Shown piece after piece: positions 31,807 to 42,372 of a stretch of DNA of 64,000 nt. The translations under genes and the position numbers were made by a program. Source of the DNA: Eutreptiella sp. 'Long Island Sound 2002' (taxonomy: Eukaryota > Euglenozoa > Euglenophyceae > Eutreptiales > Eutreptiaceae); NCBI GenBank assembly GCA_964036045.1, contig OZ038384.1, positions 49,080,843-49,144,842 of the forward strand. Reading direction: 5' to 3'. Numbering within the stretch: the first letter of the stretch is position 1; every line of letters begins with the position of its first letter. The notes below the pieces were generated by a model. The model ran no database searches, was not told the origin of the DNA, and was given only the letters and a program-made list of their open reading frames with translations.

Positions 31807-34800
31807 GGGGGCGGCTCCGAAGAGGAGGACTTGGTATCCTGGATCCTCGTGAAAATCGGGGATCAGGTTTTTTGAGCGGTGCTTGACACCGGTGCAACAC
31901 TTTCCATAGTGGCCCGGCGCCTGCTTAAAACGTTCAGGAAAACTAAGACCGTGGCCATAAGAGTAGGGGATGGACGTACCATCCACTCCTTGGGGGGGGT
32001 CGATGTGACCATATGTCTGGGCGACGAAACCGTGACCCAACACTGCAGAGTGTTGGACACTGACGCCTTTGACATCGTCATTGGCACCGACTTTCTAAGA
32101 AGGAACCCCCAGGTAAAAATGCTGTCCCTACAGCGTCCTTACTCTTTGCACTGCGACTTTGGCAGTGGGCTATTCTCCGTTCCTTTGGAGCTGTCAGGAC
32201 GAAAAGAGTCTGGGCTGCGCTACGCAGCCAAGACGAACTATCGTACTGAAAACTACCAGCTGGCCCGTCACGTTCTTGAAAATGGACTGGCGGCCCTACA
32301 GGTAAACCTGGATGAGATCCAGGTGGAATTGTTTGCGAGCCAACAACAGCACATCATGCAGTTGTACTGCTCGAAACAAATGAACAATGCTTTCCGTTTC
32401 TTCTGGAAAGCAATGGGCCTAGCGTATGCTAACCCTCCCTTCTCCCTGCTCGCGAAGGTTCTAACCAAGATCGCTTATGAGGGAGGAAGGGTTGTTATGT
32501 GCACCCCTGACTGGGGCTGCTCTGGTGAACATGCTTACTGGCGCCGTATGCTTGACCGAATGACCGTGGGAAGAGTGCAACTCCCCGACGGCCCCATCTA
32601 TTTGCCTGAGGACTCAGACACAGCTATGCAGGCCCCTGAGTGGGCCAGTTTCCTGTCCATCATCGATGGATCTCTCAATCCTGTACCCCTGTGTGACCTG
32701 GACCAGGTGCTACTAAAAGAGGTCATGGCCGAAAATCGTGGCCTGACCCTTTATGATCTCAAAAATCGATCTCCTGAGCACCTATCTGCCACACTTACAG
32801 GGTGTGAGTCTCCTGATGACTATCTGGAACCTGCAGCTGTAAAAGAGGATGCTGACGACCAACTGTCTGAGATCGCCAGCACTATTCCCTCTGTTTATCC
32901 CAGCTGTGTTGACCTAAAACATAGTGCTTTCCTGGCCCAGCTGTTGCTAGAGGAGGTAGATCTAGAGTCAACCTCTGAACCCGCTTCCTCTGTTGGGAAA
33001 CCAGTGCTACACATGCAGCCTGTGCACACAGGTGAACCCGTGGCTCGGAGTGCTGATGCACTGGCACGGCCTGCTGCTAATAACATGCCATTGTCTGAGC
33101 ATGACACACAAGAACTCCGACGGCTGTTGTACCTGAAGGCCGAAGGTATTGAGCGCCAAGAGCGGCTGCAATACCTCAGACAGACCTGGAAATACTCCAT
33201 CTGGTCTGAGGAGGACGATGAGTCCTATATGCTGCCTGATCCTGAGATACCTCTAGTGTATTCTCTACACTATGGGCAGCAATGTCCCCCTGAGTGGGAC
33301 GATGGTACTGTACGTGCCGAAACTGCTGATCGGCATAAAAAGAAAGAACATGGAAAAAGCAACCTCCATGCTGAGGAGGATTTCCTTCAGAAACTGGAGA
33401 GTCTTAACCTTGACCCCCGCCTGAAGAAACTGCTGGTAACCTATGAGGAGGTGTTCGGCGCCTTGCCGCCTCCCCTTTCTTGTAAAAAACTGGTCCAGAT
33501 GGACCTGAAATTGAAACCAGAATTCGAAAAGACGCGAGTGAGGCGTTGTCCCTATCCCGCTCCACAGGAACAGGTTGAAGAAATCGAGCGCCAGATCCAA
33601 GAATGCATTGATGCTGGCCTCGTTGAAGAGTATAAACATGGGGACTATCCCCATCACTGCAGCCCCTGTTTCCTTGTCGCTAAACCAGGGTCGACTGCTC
33701 TACGTCTTGTTGTAGACTATGGTGAGGTCAACAAGAAAACCCAGAACCACTCAGGGAGTATTCCTAACATGGAAAATACCCTGGAGCGTATTGCCAAATG
33801 CAGGTATAAGACCAAAATGGACAAACGCTCTGGTTTCTGGCAGGTGGACCTAACTGCCGCAGCTCAGGAGCTGTTGGCCTTTATAACCCCTAAGGGTCGG
33901 GTTTTCAAATGGAAGGTTATGCCTTTCGGGGTGGCTAATGCCCCAGCGCTCTTCCAGGAGCTTATGAACAAAATTTTGTACATACTGAGGCGCAGGCCTC
34001 TAGTACAAGAGTTGATTTCTCGGGGTGCAGAAATGGAGGCTCACATCGACGACGTGAGTTTGGGTACTAATACCAAAGAGGACCATGTCCTTCTGCTCCG
34101 TGAATTTTTCACTGTCTGTCAAGAAAACCATCTCCGAATCAAACTCGAAAAATGTGAGTTTATGAAAGAGGAGATGGAGTATTTGGGTTTCGACGTGGGG
34201 TATGGCTGGTGGAAACCAGCCGCGTCTAAGATGCAGCCCCTACAGGACATGCAGATTCGCGATGACCCTAAGAAGGGTCTACACGATGTGGGGAGTTTTG
34301 TGGGCGCCTGTAATTTCTATCGGCGTCACATCCACAATTTTACTTACTCCTCTGCACCCCTCACTGACCTGATCAAGAAAACTACTCCCTGGAGATGGAC
34401 CTCCAGAGAGGAAGAGTGTTTCCAGGAGTTGAAGAAGAAGATTGCCTCCACCAACTGCCTGGGAGTGCCCCGCCCTGAGGGCGAGATAGTCCTGATCACT
34501 GATGCCAGTGATGTAGGGGGGGGAGGTACGATCTACCAATGGCAGGAGCTTATCCCCGCTGAACTAACCCACTGCCATTATCGTACTACTGGACTGAACC
34601 GTGATGGTTCGTTGAAACATGACTATCCTACCAGTGAGTGGCGACTGGTGCCACTGGGACACTGGAATTGGAAATGGAACCAAGCGCCTTCCAACTACAG
34701 CACCTATGACCAGGAACTCCTGGCCGGTATGTTGGTGCTATCGTCGCAATCTCGACTCCTGGGATCTAACCCTATTGTCTGGCTGTGTGACCAGGAGCCT

Positions 34801-36608
34801 GTGAAGTCTTTTCAGAAGGGCCCACCACCGGAAAAAGCAAAGCTAAAACGGTGGTGGACTTACCTGAGCCAGTTCAGGCTGACAGTGCATCATATCCCCG
34901 GGATTAAGAATGAACTGTCTGACTATATATCGCGCAACAACTTCGATGCGCTTTTTGGTGAGAGCTCTGAGGCGCTCGCCAAAGAGGCTTTCCAGCGTAT
35001 GGATGTCCAGCTTGACCTGTCCGTGCGCACTGGTGGAATCCTGGAGGGTTGGAGTCTAACCGACTATCAGTCAGAGTATGAAGAAATTCTCCAAACCCTC
35101 AGCACTGGTCTCGAACCCCGTGTCATTGACGGGCACCAGTGGTATAAAAACAATCAGTACCTCTTCTACGAGGACCGAATTGTGGTGCCTGAGGCACGAC
35201 TGGATGGGTGCCTACAGTGGTCCCATCTCAGTTCTGGTCACACTGGCGCTAATCGCTCAGTGGACTTCTTCCGTGAGTGTTTCTACTCTAGTCTAACCCT
35301 GACTGAACTGAGGTCGCGTATGCAGACCATTGTGGATGCTTGTGGCTGTCATGCCAGCAAGCAGAGCGACAGTAGGGATAGGGGTCTGATCTCCAGCTTA
35401 CCCATACCCTATTGTGCTAACTCTCTTCTCTACGTGGATTACATCCACGGCCTACTACGCTTTGGCGGCTATGATAGTTGCCTCGTGGTCACCTGTGGTC
35501 TATCTCGCTTCACCCGTGTGTTCCCTTGCAATAAGAAAATCACAGGTGAGCAGACTGTAAAAATGTTGGTCGAACAATGGTTCGAACCCTATGGAGCACC
35601 TAAACAGGTGCACTCTGATGAAGATGTACGCATCCGCAGTGACACTGGGTGGTACAAACGAGTGCTAAATGCCCTCAACGTGGAGGTAACCACAGGTGTG
35701 CCCTATACTCACACGTCTAACCCTCTCTGTGAGAGACAGAACCGTGTGGTGGAGCAAAACTTAAGAATCCTGATGAAACAGGAGCGCACCAAGGACTGGG
35801 TACGCCTAGTGCCCTGGGCAGTTCTGTCCATGAACTCACAGCGGAGCTCTTCTACGGGTTTCACCCCCCACGAACTGTTCCATGGAGGACGACCTGCTTG
35901 GTTCTTCAAAACCCCCTTTCCTGAGAACTTCAAGAGCCCTGTGGGAGATTGGCTGGAACACAAGCAGTCTCTGGCTAACCAGGCTGGTACTAACCTGAGG
36001 CACATTCGTGACCGTGAACAGAGCCGACGGAACCGCCTACGGCGACCTGCCAGCTTCAAGGTTGGTGACCTTGTTTTGGTACACCATTCACGCCTACCCT
36101 CCTGGCCACGTAACTGCCTACAGGACCCTTACTTTGGACCCTATCGTATCATCAGGATAGATGGATCCAGGATCCATGTCAGGTGCAGTCCACGTCTAGG
36201 TGGTGAACTGCTGTGTGCACCTCAGCAGTTCAGGCACTATCACTCCCCTGACGACTTGTCTTAGGATGAGTGGCGCCTCAGCGACAGTGAGATTGAACGT
36301 ATAGACCTAGAGAACGCTGCCAGTCCAGAGGAGGCAGACGAACTCGAAGAGATGACCGCCGATGAGATGGCAGTCGATGGTTACTACGTGGTTGCAGGTA
36401 TTGCTCGCCACGAGTATAAACAGGGCTGGAAATTCCTTACCCTGTGGGATGGCTATGGGTTGTCTGAGGCGACCTGGGAACCTATTTCAGCCTCATACAA
36501 CCAGATGGGAGTATCAACCCCATCTTCCGCACTTACCTCGTTGAGAACAACGAGGGGCAGCTCCTAACCCGTGCTGAGACTATGTCCCAGCGTAAGAAGC
36601 GAAACTAA
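31807..36608 (+). pseudogene. Element A Pol: protease-MTase-like-RT-RNase H-integrase-chromodomain
   Basis: An in-frame TGA at 31873-31875 replaces the CGA seen in B, just before protease DTGAT. The frame is then open to a TAG at 36262-36264, where B has TGG. The NPPF motif of the spacer domain is at 32431-32442. RT carries HIDD at 34042-34053 in place of the usual YxDD. RNase H shows TDASD, YDQELLAG, LCDQEPV and NELSDYISR. The integrase has VDYIH, HSDEDVRIRS and NPLCERQNR as its D, D and E motifs. The chromodomain (YYVVAGIARHEY, TLWDGYG, ATWEP) is hit by a 1-nt deletion near 36493. Apart from three or four small lesions it is nearly intact. Confidence 0.85.
32250..32650 (+). other. Spacer domain between protease and RT (element A), Dam/DIRS-methyltransferase-like
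   Basis: The order VELFAS, LYCS, FFW, YANPPFS, VLTKIA, VVMCTPDWG and YWRRML parallels phage and DIRS-type N6-adenine methyltransferases (motif IV NPPY/F followed by a hydrophobic strand and PxW). B matches closely. C reads NPRF. Function is unproven. Confidence 0.5.
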
Positions 36609-37230
36609 TTGCCCTGTGTCAGTCTAATGACAGGTGCAGTGAGCACTCTTCTGCAGACGTGCCTGTGTATGGGTGTAAGAGCAGTTGTCACAGTTGCCCC
36701 GCATTGCATCGCAGGACAGGACCGTTAGCCCCCCGTGACAACCACTCCCTGGCCGAAGGCCATTGGTTTCTCACAGACTACTGCTTACTGAGCACTGCAC
36801 TGACCCTGTCTGTGCCCTGCAGACCCATGCCTATGGTTTCCAGCGTGAGCCAGGTGGCCGCTTATCAGGATTGCAGCCACCCAGCGAGTGTGTGCCTTGT
36901 TGACCATGTGTTGCATGGGTACTGCCCTAATGTAATGACCTTGGAGAGCCAACGAAGAACGGTGGCTTACTACACCAGGGGGGAATGACAAGCAAGGTGT
37001 CATGAGGCAAGGTGTGTCTTCCCTCCTTGGGGACAAGCGAGCCCACAGTTAGGACCCCTGACTGGTCCAGACCCGTGGGGTTCTACCCTTCCTTACAGGG
37101 TTTACCATACCGCTAAGTGTGCTACGTATGTCTGTATGTGTCTCACTTCTCTCCCCAGCGTGGCTCCCGGAGACTGGGCTTCGCTGACGTCGGACCGAAG
37201 GTCCTAATCAGGTACTATTACCACTCCTAT

Positions 37231-37255
37231 GGCGCCCAATTTCTGTGGTGGCGCC
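37231..37255 (+). ncRNA. Conserved GGCGCC hairpin, element A
   Basis: GGCGCC, a 13-nt loop containing CAATTTCTGTG, then GGCGCC. The same hairpin occurs in B (49736-49760) and in the more distant C (59367-59389), although surrounding sequence differs. Confidence 0.5.
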
Positions 37256-37858
37256 TATCCTTGGGGTAGGACGGCAAAAGCCCTACGTACTAAGAGGGGA
37301 GGGGTGGCCAAGTGTGCTAAGGGCATACAAAACGCCCATTTTTGCTACAGGCCAAAAGCTAACGCACTCCCCTGCCCACGAGGAAAAGCACGCGGGACAG
37401 GAGACACCACTACACTACACTCACTAACGCCAGCACCGGCCTTCGAAGGCAGGGTGAGCACTCATCACTTGCACTCACCTCCTGCCAGGCCTGCTGACCC
37501 TTACCCCTACACACGCTACTGGGTGCTGCTGTCGAAGTACACGCAGGCCCTAATGGCCCTCCTGTGAAGAAGACAAGAGAACACAGCGCTCCTAAGCAGC
37601 TGTGGCCTAACAGGGGACGCCAAAACGCGTTTCCCCTGCTAGGGCTTGGAGGGAAGGGATGCTCACGTTGCGTACACAGCGCAGATGTCGTTGAGGTCGG
37701 ACTGCCCTCGCCACTACTGGCTGAGGCACAGTGATTTGATTTGTGATCAACGCCCTTGTTTTGCTGGGGCAGAAAAATGGATAGCCGCCGAAGGCAGCTG
37801 CTGCGTACACCAATCACCCTTAACCTCTCCCCCCTGTACAAAAGAGGCAAATGAAGGG

Positions 37859-38019
37859 GTGTTTGCGACGGAGGAACCAAGCCACACTCCAGGTATTATA
37901 CCCTTCTCAGTGTGACCTATAATACACTGTTCGCAAACACGCTGAAGATTCAGCTACCCCTGTCAAGCAAGCAAGCTTTAAGAAACTCCTCGGGTTCTCT
38001 TAAAGAACGTACCGAGGAG
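37859..38019 (+). ncRNA. Conserved structured RNA element in 3' UTR, element A
   Basis: Outer stem GTGTTTGCGA (37859-37868) pairs with TCGCAAACAC (37931-37940). Inner stem GTATTATA (37893-37900) pairs with TATAATAC (37918-37925). A second hairpin follows: CTCCTCGG (37986-37993) with CCGAGGAG (38012-38019), and GTTCT (37994-37998) with AGAAC (38004-38008). Equivalents exist in B and C. A role in export, packaging or translation is inference. Confidence 0.55.
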
Positions 38020-39016
38020 CCTCTGGGTAGCCTAAACAAGGTTTACCGTGCGCAATTCGCGTGGCCTACCCTTTAATGCATCATGTGCACGCAGGGAAGG
38101 GAGGCTGAACCACGGACTCAACCAGGAGGTGAGCTCCTCCTGGGCTAACCTACCTTACTCACCATGCATCGTGTGAATGCCGCATTGAAACGAACACAAA
38201 ACAAACCTAAGCGTTTTAAGCAACTCAACTTTAACGCCACGGCCGCACACGAACAAACGCTTCCTGCACTTACCTGTGAAGAAGGAAACAAGGGTGAATT
38301 GGGGATACAGGTGAAGCGTCACAGCGTGTGGATGCCTCGATTAGGCACATGCATCGCGAGCACAGCGCATATTCTAACCCTACGTGCGCGCTGCGCGCTC
38401 CATTCGCATCACATACCTTCCATTCCTGTTTTTACCTGTGCAGAGCACGAGAGAAGAACACCCGACCCCCCAACGAGCACAGCGTGGACAACCCTAACGT
38501 TTTGACGAAACAACCAACACGAACGCAATGCGTGAGTGTGAGGTGACACTGACATACCTTAGAGATGGGTTGTTGACCTGCTCTGAGGTGTGGGCTGAAT
38601 TTGAATACTTGTGTCTGAAGTTTATAAAAATTTTGATGCAACTATGCAGAAATTTCCTTTAAAACTTTGAAATCTACGGCTCATACCTTCTTTTCCAAAA
38701 GCCGTTTACAGTTGCACAACCCTTTTCTTGGAGTCCGCTTCCTTTGCGCTTGACTGCGACTTTGAGTTATGTGTAAAAATGACGATTTCCCGCGTGGTTT
38801 CGTCGATTTTTAACGATTTCACTTGCTAAATCGCAACCCCTTCCGCCAAACCGCAGGAATCACTCCCTGCTGGTTCCCTTTTCTATTTTTTCCAGCTCCT
38901 GGGGGTTTGTGTCCTCCATTGGGAGTATTGCTCCGCCCTGGCCCTCGGTCAGGACGTATACTAAAACGCTGCTTATACAGCGATAGCCGTCCGCATTAGA
39001 GCGTTCGACTGTACCC

Positions 39017-39068
39017 TAGTGGGCAAGCACATTGGCTGTAGGGAGGGAGTTCTGGGTTCAAACCCCAG
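39017..39068 (+). other. tRNA T-arm-like sequence with Pol III B box, element A
   Basis: CTGGG, loop TTCAAAC, CCCAG form a perfect T-arm (39052-39068) that includes B-box GGTTCAAACC. TAGTGGGCAAGC upstream resembles an A box. The rest does not fold into a clean cloverleaf. The B copy lies at about 62880-62945. Confidence 0.4.
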
Positions 39069-39306
39069 TACCCCCAAACTTCTTCCAAACGTTTTCGTCG
39101 CACGCCGGCGACTTTTGAGGAATGCCCCATCGAAGGGACATCATTCACGGTACATTACACTGTTTTTCAAGGGTACCTACAGTGTGATAGGCTTCTATGA
39201 AGTGATGAGGATGTTTTTGGTAAGTTTAATGCATTTTTTTGAGGTAATTTTGGGAATATTTGAGCCTTTTTCCTTGGTCCTACTAGCTTCATGAACTAGT
39301 ACTCCA

Positions 39307-39312
39307 GGGGGG
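39307..39312 (+). promoter_or_regulatory. Element A polypurine tract
   Basis: GGGGGG after CTCCA, directly before AGTAAG of the 3' LTR. The same arrangement is at 63183-63188 in B. Confidence 0.75.
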
Positions 39313-40023
39313 AGTAAGAAAAAGTCACTGCCATGTCTTTCTTGGAGGGCTTGATCCAGGCTAAGCCCCCCTTAAAACCCTTTGTTGATGCTAAGACAAA
39401 CTTAAGTGTTTTTATCTCTCTTTTGTAGCCTAAAGTACACTTTCTCAAAGTAACTAGGGTTGTGACCCTAGCCCCCCCATGAAGTTCACCCCTACCACTC
39501 AACTGAGCGGAGGTACCTTCCTTCATGGAGGACATACCAAAATAAAATAGGCATTTCATGCTTGTTGGCCTTGGAGGTCAAGCCTAGTGGTCTCCCACCC
39601 CAAGACCCCTATACTCAATTGTTTCTACCACTTATTGTGGTCCTACTTTGTAACTGTTTCTGAATTCAGTTGCTTGGCCGAGTCATATTCTGTGTGGTCC
39701 TGACATCCATGCCCCTCAGTCCTAACCAGCACCATTTCACCCAAAAGAGTGCACATGAAGTGCCTATTGCAACCTCTGAGGCAAGAGTCAGACCAATTTT
39801 CATATAAAACCTTTTGTATTATCCATTTGTGATTGAATCTATGTGCATAAACCTGCATTGTCTATCTGCAGCCCTTCTGTGTTACACTGGATTCCAAAAC
39901 CAATCATTGATTCGATCCACATTCAGTCCTTGCTCTACTTGCTGCTTTGGTTTGGGGTTTTCAACTACAAAACCTGCAGGAATGCATCAAAAGACCTAGG
40001 GCATAATTGAAGGACATCTTTCT
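39313..40023 (+). repeat. Element A 3' LTR
   Basis: 711 bp, near-identical to 28815-29525. It ends CATCTTTCT and is followed by CCCCCTGACTATT of the satellite. Confidence 0.9.
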
Positions 40024-40821
40024 CCCCCTGACTATTGATCTACCAGGGCCTGTGATGCACGAACGTGATAGGCTACCCTCTGACTATTTATTTACCACGG
40101 GCCTCTGATGCACGAACTTGATAGGCTACCCCCTGACGATTGATTTACCGGGGGCCTTTGATGCACGAACGTGATAGCCTACCCCCTGATTATCGAGTCA
40201 ACAAGGGCCTCTGATGCAAGAACTTGATAGGCTACCCCCTGACTATTGATCTACCGGGGGCCTCTGATGCACGAACTTGATAGGCTACCCCCTGATTATT
40301 GATTTACCAGGGGCCTCTGATGCACGAACTTGATAGGCTACCCCCTGACTATTGACTTACCAGGGGCCTCTGATGCACGAACGTGATAGGCTACCCCCTG
40401 ACTGTTCATTTAGCGGGGGCCTCTGATGCAAGAACTTGATAGGCCACCCCCTGACTATTGATTTACCCAGGGCCTCTGATGCACGAACCTGATAGGCTTA
40501 CCCCCTGACTATTGATTTACCAGGGGCCTCTGATGCACAAACATGATAGGCTACCCCCTGATTAATGATTTACCGGGGTCTCTGATGCACGAACTTGATA
40601 GGCTACCCCTTGACTATCAATTTACCAAGGGCCTCTGATGCACGAACTTGATAGGCTACCCCCTGACGATCGATTTATCAGGGGCCTCTGATGCACGAAC
40701 TTGATAGGCTACCCCCTGACTATTGCTGTACCAGGGCCTCTGATGCACGAACTTGATAGGCTAACCCCTTACTTTTGATTTACGGGGGGCCTCTGATGCA
40801 CGAACTTGATAGGCTACCGTC
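40024..40821. repeat. 53-bp satellite array, right part
   Basis: About 15 units of the same 53-bp repeat as 8522-8848, with variable copies (GAACGTGATAGG, GATGCAAGAAC and others). It begins mid-unit, directly after element A, as expected if the E-D-A nest split one array. Confidence 0.85.
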
Positions 40822-41574
40822 TGACCCATGTATGGCAAGACGTTGCCCTCCCCAGCCTTGAAGGATGCGGAGGGATGAGAGGGGTGGAGGGGGAGGTGAG
40901 GGCTGAGCTTGGGGGGAGGGGGGGGAGGGGAGGGGGGAAGGTTGGGGGGCTTGGGGGGTTGGAGGGGGAATTGGGGGGGCCCCGGGGTTGGAGGAGGGTG
41001 CAGGGGGGGGGGGGGGAGGAGGATGTTGGAAAAGGCTGGAGGGGCGTAGGGGGGAGAGGGGTGGGGGGGCTTGGGGGGGTTGGGAGGTAGGTTTGGGAGG
41101 GCCCGGAGGGGGGGAGCGTGGGGGGGAGATACAGGGGTAAAAGGCAGGAACACTGCGGCGTCTGATGTACGACGGGCATCAACTCAATTGGTGATTGAAT
41201 CATGAATCATTCACAGCCCCACGCACGACAGGCAAGGGAACGAAACAAATCAATAGCAGAAAGATTGAGCAAGTAAAATGTGCGAATCCATTACATCATT
41301 TTCAAGGATCCACTAGCATTTGTTCACACTTGGGTTAAACGGGAGAAACATATGGGGAGTCAGAATCAGGCTGATGACGACAACGCTAACTGACAATTAT
41401 AAGCACGTGGGGGTAAACCATAAAAACTGGCCGGTAACCTGGAAACAAAACTCGCTGGCTGGGATTCGGCCCAGAGGGTGCTGTAGCTTGGTTATCGCCC
41501 CCCTGTAGGGGGATCCTCTGGCACTCGAGGTTCCCGGGGTGTGACCACACAGGATCCGCACATCTGTGGCGTCA
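40822..41574. other. G-rich low-complexity block and spacer
   Basis: From about 40870 to 41130 the plus strand is extremely G-rich with many runs of four to eight G, giving potential quadruplexes. Apparent Pro-rich frames on the minus strand are artefacts of this. The remainder up to element B shows no gene. Confidence 0.6.
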
Positions 41575-41579
41575 CGTAC
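41575..41579 (+). repeat. Target-site duplication of element B, left copy
   Basis: CGTAC, repeated at 63877-63881. Confidence 0.9.
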
Positions 41580-42290
41580 AGTAAGAAAAAGTCACTACCA
41601 TGTCTTTCTTGGAGGGCTTGATCCAGGCCAAGCCCCCCTTAAAACCCTTTTGTTGATGCTAAGACAAACTTAGGTGTTTTTATCTCTCTTTTGAAGCCTA
41701 AAGTACACTTTCTCAAAGTTACTAGGGTTGTAACCCTAACCCCCCATGAAGTTCACCCCTACCACTCAACTGAGCGGAGGTACCTTCCTTCATGGAGGAT
41801 ATACCGAAATAAAACAGGCATTTCATGCTTTAGGCCTTGGAGGTTAAGTCTAGTGGTCTCCCACCCCAAGACCCCTATACTCAATTGTTTCTACCACTTT
41901 TTGTGGTCCTACTTTGTAACTGTTTCTGAATTCAGTTGCTTGGCCAAGTCATTTTCTGTGTTGGCCTGACATCTATGCCCCACATTCCTAACCAGCACCA
42001 TTTCACCCAAAAGAGTGCACATGAAGTGCCTAATGCTATCTTGGAGGCCCGAGTCAGTCCAATTTTCATATATAATATTTTTTGTATTATTCATTTGTGA
42101 TTGAATCTTTGTGTATAAACCTGCATTGTCTATCTGCAGCCCTTCTGTGTTACACTGGATTCCAAAACCAATCATTGATTCGATCCACATCCTGTTCTTG
42201 CTCTACTTGCTGCTTTGGTTTGGGTTTACAACTTCAAAACCTGCAGGATTTCATCAAAATATCTAGGGCATAAATCAAGGACATCTTTTC
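41580..42290 (+). repeat. Element B 5' LTR
   Basis: It begins AGTAAGAAAAAGTCACT. A TATATAATA promoter-like stretch is at about 42068-42078. Confidence 0.9.
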
Positions 42291-42304
42291 GGTAGCAGAG
42301 ACAG
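42291..42304 (+). promoter_or_regulatory. Element B primer-binding site
   Basis: GGTAGCAGAGACAG directly after the LTR. It resembles the complement of the initiator-Met tRNA 3' end. Confidence 0.55.
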
Positions 42305-42372
42305 TCGCTTGTGACCTTTTGAACCGACCCTGAGAAGAAGTGCAGCACGCAAAGCTCAACAACAAGTTCATC

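Larger units (their letters stand above)
36609..39306 (+). other. Element A 3' untranslated region, structured
   Basis: About 2.7 kb with no convincing protein. It contains a second polypurine-like tract (AGGGGGG, 36977-36983), a GGCGCC hairpin (37231-37255), a nested long hairpin (37859-37940), a further hairpin (37986-38019) and a tRNA T-arm-like sequence (39052-39068). Short open frames here are shared with B but are better explained by conserved RNA structure. Confidence 0.6.
28815..40023 (+). mobile_element. Element A: Ty3/gypsy chromodomain retrotransposon, lightly damaged
   Basis: The 711-bp LTRs at 28815-29525 and 39313-40023 begin AGTAAGAAAAAGT and end CTTTCT. The flanks support a 4-bp CCCC duplication in the satellite's CTACCCCCTGA motif. 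It encodes gag (29607-31806) and pol (31807-36608) in the same frame around a TAG. Known lesions are a 7-nt insertion in gag, an early TGA in pol, a TAG before the chromodomain and a 1-nt deletion inside it. It is the same family as B. Confidence 0.9.

Noticed and set aside
37229-37567. Open frame shared by A and B in the 3' UTR (starts MAPNFC)
   Set aside because: It overlaps the GGCGCC hairpin, is frameshifted between copies and is not kept in C; conserved RNA structure is the better explanation.
40024-40821. Possible CRISPR-like array
   Set aside because: Units are head-to-tail 53-bp repeats varying throughout, with no unique spacers, and the genome is eukaryotic.
40761-41203. Pro-rich minus-strand frames
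   Set aside because: They mirror the G-rich low-complexity block; no domain or start context.
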